From a virus, in the IMG/VR virus record IMGVR_UViG_3300042474_000379, positions 1 to 31,332 of that record: a DNA stretch of 31,332 nucleotides; one strand, written 5' to 3'. Both the position numbers and the translations under genes were made by a program. The notes below the pieces were generated by a model, which saw only the letters and a program-made list of their open reading frames with translations, searched no databases and was not told the origin of the DNA. Below are positions 1 to 7,311 of the stretch, piece by piece (within the stretch, counting starts at the first letter, position 1; the number at the start of each line of letters is the position of its first letter).

Positions 1-220
1 GATGGGGGGGGTGATAGGGGGATTTTGAACCGTCCGTTGCCCATGTACACCCCCCACGAGAAATTTTTTTTTTTTTAGAATGGAAACTGAACCGCAGTAA
101 ATTTTTTTTAAAATTGAAAAGCTAACCCTCTAAAAATTTTTTTAAAAATTTCAGAGAAGATGTAAAAAACTTTACTACCATAGGTAAATGATGTTAAATA
201 TAATTTTGAAAGGAGGATAG
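1..220. other. Non-coding leader before the terminase genes; candidate packaging or control region
   Basis: No credible gene is seen here. The stretch opens with a run of eight G (from about 4) and a further G-run, with a matching C6 run at 51-56, so a G/C-paired hairpin is possible. Three AT tracts follow: T13 at 64-76, T8 flanked by A-runs at about 99-115, and T7 flanked by A5 runs at 132-151. The T-runs begin 35-38 bases apart. Phage cos and pac sites commonly lie in or beside the small terminase gene, so a packaging-recognition or bent-DNA role is an inference from position and composition only. A strong AGGAGG ribosome-binding site for terS lies at 211-216. Confidence 0.35.
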
Positions 221-715
221 ATGATGATATCAATCCCATTTACGCCAAGAGAAGTGCAAGCCACCGAATGGCGTTTACAACAAATATATGATGCTGCCGC
301 TCTAGGGTTAAAAGGTGACAAGCTTGCCTTAGCCGCAGGAATGTTACCTTCCGAATATCGACAGTTATGCCAACTTGACCCTGTTGCTGAAATGGCAGCG
401 TTGAAAGGCGCAGCGGATGGAGAAATGGAAGCGTCATCTCAATTAAGAGAAGCTGCCAGAAATGGCGATGCTAAAGCAGCGCTGTCAATCCTGCAACACG
501 TTCATGGTTGGACTGCCAAGCAAGAAATATCCATGTCAATTGAAACTATTAATATACAATCTGCCTTAGATGAAGCGCGTAGTCGAGTCATCGAGGGAAC
601 GTCATCTCCTATTCAACTAGAGGAACAAACTCACAATGGCCCAACAACCAATATATCGTCCCGACGAAGAACAGACGTTGATGGTGGAGTTATGGTCGCC
701 CAAGATAGCGGATGA
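221..715 (+). CDS. terS: Small terminase subunit (TerS)
   Basis: Probable DNA-recognition subunit of the packaging motor, which would bind the packaging site and hand concatemeric DNA to the large subunit encoded next. The 164-residue protein has a helix-turn-helix-like segment in its first third (around KGDKLALAAGMLPSEYR), an alanine-rich helical middle and a hydrophobic ILQHVHGW stretch near residue 90, a pattern I associate with phage TerS proteins. The start is well supported: AGGAGG at 211-216 precedes two in-frame ATGs at 221 and 224, and 224 has the more typical spacing. Its 3' end overlaps terL by 80 bases in another frame. Assignment rests mainly on position before terL; residue-level similarity to a named TerS was not checked. 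Confidence 0.75.
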   Translation: MMISIPFTPREVQATEWRLQQIYDAAALGLKGDKLALAAGMLPSEYRQLCQLDPVAEMAALKGAADGEMEASSQLREAARNGDAKAALSILQHVHGWTAKQEISMSIETINIQSALDEARSRVIEGTSSPIQLEEQTHNGPTTNISSRRRTDVDGGVMVAQDSG

Positions 716-2171
716 TCCCGAAGCATTTGTGTTGTTCGTATTTCCTTGGGGGAAGAAGAACACACCATTAGAACACTTTCACGGGCCAAGAAAATGGCAA
801 CGAGAAGTGCTAAGGGATATTGCCGATCATATTAAGGAGAATAAAGGCCAAGTAGATATGAACACCCTGCGGTCAGCAGTGTCATCAGGTCGAGGTATTG
901 GTAAGTCCGCGTTGGTGTCGTGGTTAATATTGTGGATGTTGACCACACGAGTAGGCTCAACGGTGATCGTGTCGGCTAACTCGGAAAGCCAATTGAAGTC
1001 CGTCACTTGGGGTGAATTGTCACGATGGTACGCCATGTCGATCAACACGCATTGGTTTGAACTGTCTGCTACTAAGATAACGCCAGCTACATGGCTGACT
1101 AACTTGGTGGAAATGCAACTGAAGAAAGGTACTCGATATTGGGGCGCTGAAGGTAAGTTATGGAGCGCTGAGAACCCTGACAGTTATGCGGGTGTTCACA
1201 ATCATGACGGAATGATGTTAATCTTTGATGAAGCCTCAGGTATTCCTAATGAGATATGGTCGGTAGGGGCAGGTTTCTTTACTGAAAATATCCTTGATCG
1301 GTATTGGTTTGCTTTCAGCAACCCTAGACGGAATGAAGGGTATTTCTTCGAGTGTTTTCACGGCAAACGAGCGTTCTGGAAAAGCCGTATGGTGGACGCG
1401 AGAACGGTTGAGGATACGGATAAACAAGTTTATGAACAGATTATTGCTGAGTATGGTGAAGATTCTTCCCAAGCACGGGTTGAGGTGTATGGTGAATTTC
1501 CCACCGCAGGTGAAGATCAGTTCATATCACCCGACCTCATTGAAGATGCGTTTCAACGTCCATTATATAAGGATACAACTGCACCTATTGTTATTGGTGT
1601 CGATCCTGCACGAGGTGGGGCTGACTCAACGGTGATTATTGTCAGGCAGGGGCGTGACTTATTAGCGATTAAGCGGTACTCCGGTGAAGATACCATGACG
1701 ATTGTTGGACGAGTGATCGATGCGATTGAACAATATCGCCCTGCCTTGACGGTAATTGATGAAGGTGGTTTGGGCTATGGTATTCTTGATCGTTTAGTTG
1801 AACAACGATATAAGGTAAGAGGAGTGAATTTTGGTTGGAAGGCGACTAATGCTATTATGTGGGGCAACAAACGCGCTGAGATGTGGGGGGCAATGAGGGA
1901 TTGGTTAAAAACTGCCAGTATTAAGGAGGATAGGCAATTGAAGTCTGATTTAATAGGGCCTATGAAGAAACCTAATTCTTCAGGGACTATCTTTCTTGAA
2001 GGTAAGAAAGAAATGCGGTCTAGGGGTTTAGCCTCACCTGATGCAGCGGACGCATTAGCGGTTACTTTTGCGTTTCCGGTAGCCCATAGGGAACAGCGAG
2101 AGCATAGGGAAGGAGGAAATCGATCTTATAATTCATCTGGGGGAAGCACTTCTTCTTGGATGGGCGCTTAA
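636..2171 (+). CDS. terL: Large terminase subunit (TerL), ATPase and nuclease
   Basis: Motor ATPase and headful/cos nuclease that pumps DNA into the prohead through the portal. Residues 84-91 (SGRGIGKS) form the Walker A loop, and MMLIFDE ending at D198-E199 is Walker B with its catalytic glutamate. The C-terminal RNase H-like nuclease shows three acidic motifs: IGVDPARGG (D323), VIDEGG (D375) and SPDAADALA (D469, D472). The length of 511 residues is normal for the family. The start at 636 has a GAGGAA-like site about 11 bases upstream and overlaps terS by 80 bases. An alternative ATG at 681 (MVELWSPK) would still overlap by 35 bases. All key motifs are intact, so the gene should be functional. 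Confidence 0.95.
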   Translation: MAQQPIYRPDEEQTLMVELWSPKIADDPEAFVLFVFPWGKKNTPLEHFHGPRKWQREVLRDIADHIKENKGQVDMNTLRSAVSSGRGIGKSALVSWLILWMLTTRVGSTVIVSANSESQLKSVTWGELSRWYAMSINTHWFELSATKITPATWLTNLVEMQLKKGTRYWGAEGKLWSAENPDSYAGVHNHDGMMLIFDEASGIPNEIWSVGAGFFTENILDRYWFAFSNPRRNEGYFFECFHGKRAFWKSRMVDARTVEDTDKQVYEQIIAEYGEDSSQARVEVYGEFPTAGEDQFISPDLIEDAFQRPLYKDTTAPIVIGVDPARGGADSTVIIVRQGRDLLAIKRYSGEDTMTIVGRVIDAIEQYRPALTVIDEGGLGYGILDRLVEQRYKVRGVNFGWKATNAIMWGNKRAEMWGAMRDWLKTASIKEDRQLKSDLIGPMKKPNSSGTIFLEGKKEMRSRGLASPDAADALAVTFAFPVAHREQREHREGGNRSYNSSGGSTSSWMGA

Positions 2172-2195
2172 CATTTTAATAGCTCAGGAAAAATC

Positions 2196-4391
2196 ATGGC
2201 AAATTTAGATACAGATTCGATAATGGAATCATTTGGTGTTGGTATGGAAGCTGAAACAGACGAAGAAAAAATGGATGAAGATACGCTGAAGGAGATACGC
2301 GAACGATTCAGTTCTGCGGTAGAGTTTACTTCTGTCAATAGACAGGAAATGCTGGACGATGTCCGTTTTGCACGATTAGGCGATCAATGGCCTGAGTCTG
2401 CAAAGTACGACCGTAATCGCCCAGGTAAAGAACGTCCAATGTTGGTGATTAACCGATTACTTCAGTATCGCGATCGAGTGGTCAATGAAATTCGTCAGAA
2501 TACTCCCAGTATTCGTATTCGTCCGGTCAACGATGAAGCCGATCAAGAAACAGCAGAAGTATTGCAAGGGTTGATTCGTCACATTCAAGACAATAGTAAC
2601 GCTGGTATGGCATATGACACTGCGGTGGAATCGCAAGTAGACATGGGTATCGGTTATGTGCGTATTCGTAATGACTGGGCTGATGACTCCAGCTTCGATC
2701 AAGAAATTTACATTGACCGGATACCTGATCCATTTAAGGTCTACATGGATCCGCACAGCAAATCGCCAGATGGCTCTGATGCTGAATGGTGTATTTTAGC
2801 TGAAGAAATTTCTAAAGATGAATTTGAGCGTTTATATCCTGGCGTTGATGAAACGCATTTTGATGATGCAGGTAATGGTGATGCTCAAGGTTGGTACACT
2901 AAAGACAGCGTTCGTATTGCTGAATACTATTATATAGAGCATGAAGAAGTAGAAATAACTGACCCTCAAGACCCATCACAGGTGCGTATAGCTGATAAAA
3001 AACGCTGTATGTGGTGTAAGGCTACTGGTGATACTATTTTAGAGCGTGGTGAGCTTCCTACGAAGTATATCCCTATTGTTCCAGTCATCGGTCATGAATT
3101 ATGGCTACAAGGTAGACGCTATTTATCAGGTTTGATTCGCAATGCTAAAGATGCTCAACGGTTGTATAACTATTATCTATCTGCTAATGCTGAAAATGTT
3201 GCATTGTCGCCTAAAGCTCCGTTTATAGGTGTAGCAGGGCAATTTGAAACTGACCCTAATTGGGGAAGGGTAAACAAAGAATCAGTCGCCTACCTCGAAT
3301 ATGACCCCGTATCAATAGCTGGAACACCTGTTGGTTCACCTCAACGAGCAATGCCTCCACAATCTAGCCCTGCAATCATGCAAGCTATTCAATTAGCTGA
3401 AAATGACATCATGCAAAGCATGGGGATTTATCAACCTACATTAGGCGCTCAATCTAACGAAACGTCTGGTAGAGCATTATTATTGAGGCAAAAACAAGCG
3501 GATATTAATACTTTTCACTATCAAGATAATTTATCACGTTCAGTTCGTCAAATTGGCCGTGTTGTATTGGATATGATTCCAAAAGTCTATGATAGACCAA
3601 GAGTTGCACGAATTTTAGGCGAAGATGGAACGCCAAGAACTGTACAACTTAACCCTAACATTCAAACTCCGTCCGCTAACACTGAAAATACTGCGATTGA
3701 TTCAATTTTCAATCCGACTATTGGACGTTATGATGTGGTTTGTGATGCAGGCCCTTCATATGCAACTAAACGCGATGAAGCAGCCACAATGATGCTGACT
3801 TTAACCCAAGCTAACCCATCATTATTCAATATCATCGGTGATTTGATGTTAAAGAATATGGATTGGCCAGGAGCTGAAGAAATCAGCAAACGACTTCAAG
3901 CCATGTTACCTCCGCAAATACAAGCGGTGGCTAAGAGTGGTGATAAAGTTGATCCTCAAGTCCTTCAAGCTCGGCAAATGATGGATGAATTAGCAGGTCA
4001 AATGGAGCATATGAGTCAAGAAATTACTCAACTTCGTGACCAACGCATGATTGAACTTCAAAAGCAGGAACGTGAATGGTTTGAAGCCCAAACTAAACGT
4101 ATGGATGTCGAAGGTAAAATTATGATGACTGATACGCAATTACAAGCTGCTGTCAGAGAAAATTTAACCTTAATGATGGGTATGGGGACTCAAGAGCTAG
4201 TAGAAAATAATCAAGAATTTGAACAATTAGAAATGCAAGCAACTCAGCCACCTCCACAACCTCAAGGTATGCCTCAAGGCGCACCACAAGGTCAAGCACC
4301 TGCTGGTCAACCTATTAGACCTGGTGCTATGCGAAGGGAACCTGATATTGCAGCATTAACAAGTGAAGCAAAACCCGGAGAAACAAAATGA
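2196..4391 (+). CDS. Portal protein, P22 type
   Basis: Forms the dodecameric ring at one head vertex through which DNA is packaged and ejected. It also docks TerL and later the gp4-type tail factor. The 731-residue length matches P22 gp1 (725) rather than the shorter HK97 or SPP1 portals. The N-terminal part (RQEMLDDVRFARLGDQWP, then RPMLVINRLLQYRDRVVNEI) is typical of P22-type portals. A helical region rich in Q, M and E (about residues 590-660) would correspond to the barrel and stem helices, and the last 50 residues are a disordered Pro/Gln-rich tail. A CAGGA site lies ahead of the ATG. The stop overlaps the scaffold start (ATGA), suggesting translational coupling. Confidence 0.9.
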   Translation: MANLDTDSIMESFGVGMEAETDEEKMDEDTLKEIRERFSSAVEFTSVNRQEMLDDVRFARLGDQWPESAKYDRNRPGKERPMLVINRLLQYRDRVVNEIRQNTPSIRIRPVNDEADQETAEVLQGLIRHIQDNSNAGMAYDTAVESQVDMGIGYVRIRNDWADDSSFDQEIYIDRIPDPFKVYMDPHSKSPDGSDAEWCILAEEISKDEFERLYPGVDETHFDDAGNGDAQGWYTKDSVRIAEYYYIEHEEVEITDPQDPSQVRIADKKRCMWCKATGDTILERGELPTKYIPIVPVIGHELWLQGRRYLSGLIRNAKDAQRLYNYYLSANAENVALSPKAPFIGVAGQFETDPNWGRVNKESVAYLEYDPVSIAGTPVGSPQRAMPPQSSPAIMQAIQLAENDIMQSMGIYQPTLGAQSNETSGRALLLRQKQADINTFHYQDNLSRSVRQIGRVVLDMIPKVYDRPRVARILGEDGTPRTVQLNPNIQTPSANTENTAIDSIFNPTIGRYDVVCDAGPSYATKRDEAATMMLTLTQANPSLFNIIGDLMLKNMDWPGAEEISKRLQAMLPPQIQAVAKSGDKVDPQVLQARQMMDELAGQMEHMSQEITQLRDQRMIELQKQEREWFEAQTKRMDVEGKIMMTDTQLQAAVRENLTLMMGMGTQELVENNQEFEQLEMQATQPPPQPQGMPQGAPQGQAPAGQPIRPGAMRREPDIAALTSEAKPGETK

Positions 4392-5227
4392 GCGAAGAAA
4401 TAATCGAAAGTACACCCGTAGAGATTCAAGAAGTTGAATCACAAGAAGTTGAATCAGAGGGCAATCAGGAGGAGGTAGAAGCAACTGAAGAACCTACCTC
4501 CGAAAAACAAGACCCTTGGTATAAGAAACGGATTGATGAATTAACCCGTGATAAGCACGAAGCAAGAAGGCAAGCAGAGCGTTTGGAAAAGATGCTTGAG
4601 CAGCAGGAGCAAATACTTAGACAGTATTCTCCTGCTCAAGAGCAACAAGCGCCATCATTAGCACCACCTGATCCGTCACAATTTGCTGGCGGTCAGTATG
4701 ACCCTCGGTATATGGATGCAATGATGCAATATACTCGTGAATCTGCGGTTATGGAGGCAAAACAAGCCGTTGCTCAGGAATATGAGCAAAGAGCAAGAGC
4801 GCAAACTCAACAAGCTGCACAAGCTAAATTAGAAACGGCTGAAGCAGCTGCTCGTGTTAGATATGTAGATTATGATTCTGTTATTGAAAGAATTACTTCT
4901 GATCCGATATTAGCTCAGAACCAAACTATCAGAGAAGCCATATTAGGTATGGAAAATGGCCCTGATATAGCTTATCAATTAGGTAGAAATCTTGATGTAG
5001 CCTATGAAATTTCTAATATGTCGCCTGTACAAGCAGGCATGAGATTAGCTTCAATTATTAGACAAGATACTAGAGCAAGTTCAGCACCTAAACCAATACG
5101 GCCTATTAATGGCACTGGCGGTACTGTAAATGGAACTAAATCTTACGCTGAGATGTCTACTTCGGAATATATAGCTGCTCGTAATGCAGAAGATAAAGCT
5201 AAACTGGTAGCACGTCTAAAACGCTAA
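4388..5227 (+). CDS. Scaffolding protein (putative)
   Basis: Predicted to chaperone coat assembly inside the prohead and then leave. The 279-residue protein has a very acidic N-terminus, a long charged coiled coil (about 45-85, rich in RRQAERLEKMLEQQEQ-type heptads), a Gln/Ala-rich central region and a small basic helical C-terminus ending in KLVARLKR. P22 scaffold (303 residues) also binds coat through a basic C-terminal helix-turn-helix. The position between portal and coat is the normal scaffold position. The call rests on position and composition, not on conserved catalytic residues. It overlaps the portal stop by four bases and is followed by a terminator. Confidence 0.75.
   Translation: MSEEIIESTPVEIQEVESQEVESEGNQEEVEATEEPTSEKQDPWYKKRIDELTRDKHEARRQAERLEKMLEQQEQILRQYSPAQEQQAPSLAPPDPSQFAGGQYDPRYMDAMMQYTRESAVMEAKQAVAQEYEQRARAQTQQAAQAKLETAEAAARVRYVDYDSVIERITSDPILAQNQTIREAILGMENGPDIAYQLGRNLDVAYEISNMSPVQAGMRLASIIRQDTRASSAPKPIRPINGTGGTVNGTKSYAEMSTSEYIAARNAEDKAKLVARLKR
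4427..4456 (+). repeat. Perfect 15-bp tandem duplication inside the scaffold gene
   Basis: CAAGAAGTTGAATCA occurs twice head to tail (4427-4441 and 4442-4456). It keeps the frame and encodes QEVES twice in the disordered acidic N-terminus. This probably reflects replication slippage in a tolerant region. Confidence 0.9.
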
Positions 5228-5241
5228 AAACTCTCCGACTC

Positions 5242-5272
5242 GCCACCAATACTATATTGGTGGCATTTTTTT
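5242..5272 (+). terminator. Rho-independent terminator after the scaffold gene
   Basis: A perfect 9-bp stem (GCCACCAAT at 5242-5250 and ATTGGTGGC at 5256-5264) with a five-base loop is followed by ATTTTTTT. It lies 14 bases after the scaffold stop and would separate packaging/scaffold transcription from the coat gene, which then needs its own promoter or leaky read-through. Confidence 0.9.
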
Positions 5273-5273
5273 A

Positions 5274-5304
5274 TGTACATTTTAAATATGATATGGTATA
5301 TAAT
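5274..5304 (+). promoter_or_regulatory. Candidate sigma70-type promoter for the coat gene
   Basis: A perfect TATAAT at 5299-5304 lies just after the scaffold terminator. The best -35 candidate is TGTACA at 5274-5279 (four of six consensus matches, 19-base spacer), which is weak. The position between a terminator and the most highly expressed structural gene supports it. Transcription would begin near 5311, giving a leader of about 125 bases. Confidence 0.5.
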
Positions 5305-5310
5305 GACCTC

Positions 5311-5435
5311 ACATCTATTTAAACTTTTGCCTGTTTAAATAGCTAGGCAACCTCAGTACAGATAATTCGAGGGATTGGCTCCCATCTGGAAATAAATCAG
5401 GCTAAATACCTTTTTCTTTTCATTTGGAGACAAAT
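5311..5435 (+). promoter_or_regulatory. Structured 5' leader of the coat-protein mRNA
   Basis: This non-coding stretch contains a perfect 10-bp inverted repeat (CTATTTAAAC 5315-5324, GTTTAAATAG 5333-5342) with an eight-base loop. Loop bases TTGCCT (5327-5332) are complementary to AGGCAA (5345-5350), so a kissing, pseudoknot or alternative fold is possible. A second element pairs CAGAT (5359-5363) with ATCTG (5384-5388) around a GGGA/TCCC hairpin (5371-5374, 5380-5383). The coat ribosome-binding site GGAGA lies at 5426-5430. I do not recognise a known RNA family. A 5' stabilising or translation-control element is inferred. Confidence 0.45.
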
Positions 5436-6689
5436 ATGTCTAATCAATTGCTTACCATAAGCATGATTACAAACGAAGCTCTACGGGTCTTGACCAACAG
5501 CTTAGTTTTTACTCGTGCAATCAGCCGTCAATATGACGACAAATTCGCCATCGAAGGCGCAAAAATCGGCACTACTATTAACTTGAGAAAACCTCCTCGT
5601 TATGTTGGTAGAACTGGCCCTGCACTTCAAGTTGAATCTTCTGTTGAAACTTACGTTCCATTGACTCTGAACACTCAATTTGGTGTTGATATGGCGTTTA
5701 CAACTCAAGATTTGAGCTTAAACATTTCTGACTTCTCAGATCGTTTTATTAAGCCTGCTATTGCTGCGGTTGCTAACAAAATCGACTATGATGGTCTACA
5801 ACAATTCTTGAACGTATATAACATGGTCGGTACTCCTGGCGTGTTATCTAACTCACCAACTCAAGCACAATCTTTGAACACAATCTTAGCTGCTCGTGCT
5901 AGATTGAACCAAGAAGCTGCTCCTGTTGATGAATTAAGAAGCATTATTGTTGATCCTACTATCGATGTTGGTATCGTTTCTGGTTTGACTAACTTGTTCA
6001 ACCCACAAGGTGTTATTTCTGAAATATTTAAGAAAGGCGCAATGGGCGACAGCACTTTAGGTTTTAACTTTGCAATGGATCAAAACGTAGGTAACTTTAC
6101 TTCTGGTTCTTTCATCGTTGGTACTGACACTATCGCTGTAGCTGCACAAGCTGGCGGGTCTGTTCAAACTAACGCTGCAACTACTTTTGGTTTAACTGCT
6201 ACTATTACTAATGGTAAAACTTTAACTCAAGGCACTGTTTTCACAATACCTGGCGTTTACGCTGTGAACCCACAAAACCGTCAATCAACTGGTACACTAC
6301 GAAACTTCGTAGTAACTGCGTTGACTACTGGTACTGGTTCTTCACAAACAGTTCAAGTATTCCCAACACCTGTATTTAGCGGTCAATTCCAAAACGTAAC
6401 TAGCACCACTGGTACTATTGCTTCTGGCAACGCTACTGTAATTTCAGGTTCTGCTGGTGCAAGCTACGCCAATGCTATTGCGTTCCATCGCGATGCGTTT
6501 GCTCTTGGTACTGCTGACCTATTATTGCCTCAAGGTGTTGATATGGCTGGACGTGCTTCTGCTGATGGTTTGTCAATTCGTTTGGTTCGCCAATACGATA
6601 TTAACTCTGACCAATTGCCGACTCGTCTTGATGTTCTTTATGGTTTCAGCACAGTTTATCCTGAGCTGGCTTGCCGTATCACTGGTTAA
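5436..6689 (+). CDS. Major capsid (coat) protein, P22 gp5 type
   Basis: Builds the icosahedral shell. The N-terminal half (MSNQLLTISMITNEALRVL, then the KIGTTINLRKPPRYVGR stretch and LTLNTQFGVDMAFTTQDLSL) is typical of the P22 coat family. The 417-residue length is close to the 430 of P22 gp5, and a Gly/Thr/Ala-rich central part could be the inserted I-domain. ATG 5436 is chosen because GGAGA (5426-5430) precedes it at good spacing; an in-frame TTG at 5424 lies upstream of that site. The gene has its own probable promoter and leader after a terminator, consistent with very high expression. Confidence 0.9.
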   Translation: MSNQLLTISMITNEALRVLTNSLVFTRAISRQYDDKFAIEGAKIGTTINLRKPPRYVGRTGPALQVESSVETYVPLTLNTQFGVDMAFTTQDLSLNISDFSDRFIKPAIAAVANKIDYDGLQQFLNVYNMVGTPGVLSNSPTQAQSLNTILAARARLNQEAAPVDELRSIIVDPTIDVGIVSGLTNLFNPQGVISEIFKKGAMGDSTLGFNFAMDQNVGNFTSGSFIVGTDTIAVAAQAGGSVQTNAATTFGLTATITNGKTLTQGTVFTIPGVYAVNPQNRQSTGTLRNFVVTALTTGTGSSQTVQVFPTPVFSGQFQNVTSTTGTIASGNATVISGSAGASYANAIAFHRDAFALGTADLLLPQGVDMAGRASADGLSIRLVRQYDINSDQLPTRLDVLYGFSTVYPELACRITG

Positions 6690-6704
6690 TAGGAGTATTT
6701 TAAT

Positions 6705-7079
6705 ATGAGTAATCCAGGCCCTAATATAGTTGCAGTTGCACCAATCCGCGCTACATCTATTGTATCTTTAGCAGTAACTCCTGCTGCTGTTGCAACAATT
6801 ACCACTGCCGAGCAAGATTTTACTCTTACTGGCGTTGCTGTAGGTGATTTTGTATCAGTATCAACTACAGCAGCTCAAACTGCTGGCGTTGCTATAGCTA
6901 GCGCAAGAGTGAAAGCTGCTAATACTATCAGTATCACTTATGTAAACCCAACTGCTGCAAGTAAAACTCCAGCAGCTGATACATATTTAGTTCAAATTGT
7001 TCGTTCTTACCCTGTTGCTACTGACTTTATGACAGCATCACCAAGTAACTACGGTGCAATTGCGGCTAATAACCCATAG
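6705..7079 (+). CDS. Small head-associated protein, possibly decoration protein
   Basis: A 124-residue Ala/Thr/Val-rich protein with alternating beta-prone segments, no cysteines and no membrane segment. It begins 15 bases after the coat stop behind an AGGAG site. Small beta-rich proteins directly after the coat gene are often head decoration or stabilisation proteins, and that is the inferred role. No motif proves it. A terminator-like hairpin follows, so this gene and coat may be one highly expressed unit. Confidence 0.55.
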   Translation: MSNPGPNIVAVAPIRATSIVSLAVTPAAVATITTAEQDFTLTGVAVGDFVSVSTTAAQTAGVAIASARVKAANTISITYVNPTAASKTPAADTYLVQIVRSYPVATDFMTASPSNYGAIAANNP

Positions 7080-7086
7080 TAAGTTG

Positions 7087-7116
7087 AAGGTGGAGGGATA
7101 AAGTCCTCCACCTTTT
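7087..7116 (+). terminator. Terminator-like hairpin after the head genes
   Basis: A perfect 10-bp stem (AAGGTGGAGG at 7087-7096, CCTCCACCTT at 7105-7114) with an eight-base loop ends in a short T4 run. The stem is strong, but the U-tract is short and interrupted, so termination may be partial, which would lower expression of the tail genes relative to coat. Confidence 0.65.
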
Positions 7117-7131
7117 CCTTTAAGGTGAAAT

Positions 7132-7308
7132 ATGGCAATCGATTATCCATGCTCGATGCACAAAGACTCATACGCCAATTCAACAATTGCCGTTGATGAG
7201 CAAGAATATAAAGCTTTATCCAAGGATGGATGGCTTACTTCCCAAGAATGGGACGATCAGGGTAAAACCCCTAAAAAACGTATTAGAAATACCCCATTTG
7301 AGGAATAG
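7132..7308 (+). CDS. 58-residue conserved-type small head/tail-junction-region protein
   Basis: Short gene encoding 58 residues (begins MAIDYPCSMHKDSY, ends RNTPFEE). It lies between the terminator-like hairpin and the tailspike gene, with AAGGTGA upstream of ATG 7132. It is acidic in the middle (VDEQEYKALSKDGWLT) and basic near the end. Proteins of this general shape (Y-P-C start, then an E/A-rich 'GW' segment) are common in phage head regions, but I know of no proven function. The stop is four bases before the next start. Confidence 0.6.
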   Translation: MAIDYPCSMHKDSYANSTIAVDEQEYKALSKDGWLTSQEWDDQGKTPKKRIRNTPFEE

Positions 7309-7311
7309 TAA

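Noticed and set aside
199-204. Perfect TATAAT upstream of the small terminase
   Set aside because: Transcription from it would start on the AGGAGG site, leaving almost no leader, and no -35 lies at 16-18 bases. It is probably chance in AT-rich DNA.
6296-6313. Perfect 8-bp inverted repeat inside the coat gene (ACTACGAA / TTCGTAGT)
   Set aside because: Only two bases separate the arms, there is no U-tract, and it lies well inside an intact reading frame; likely incidental.
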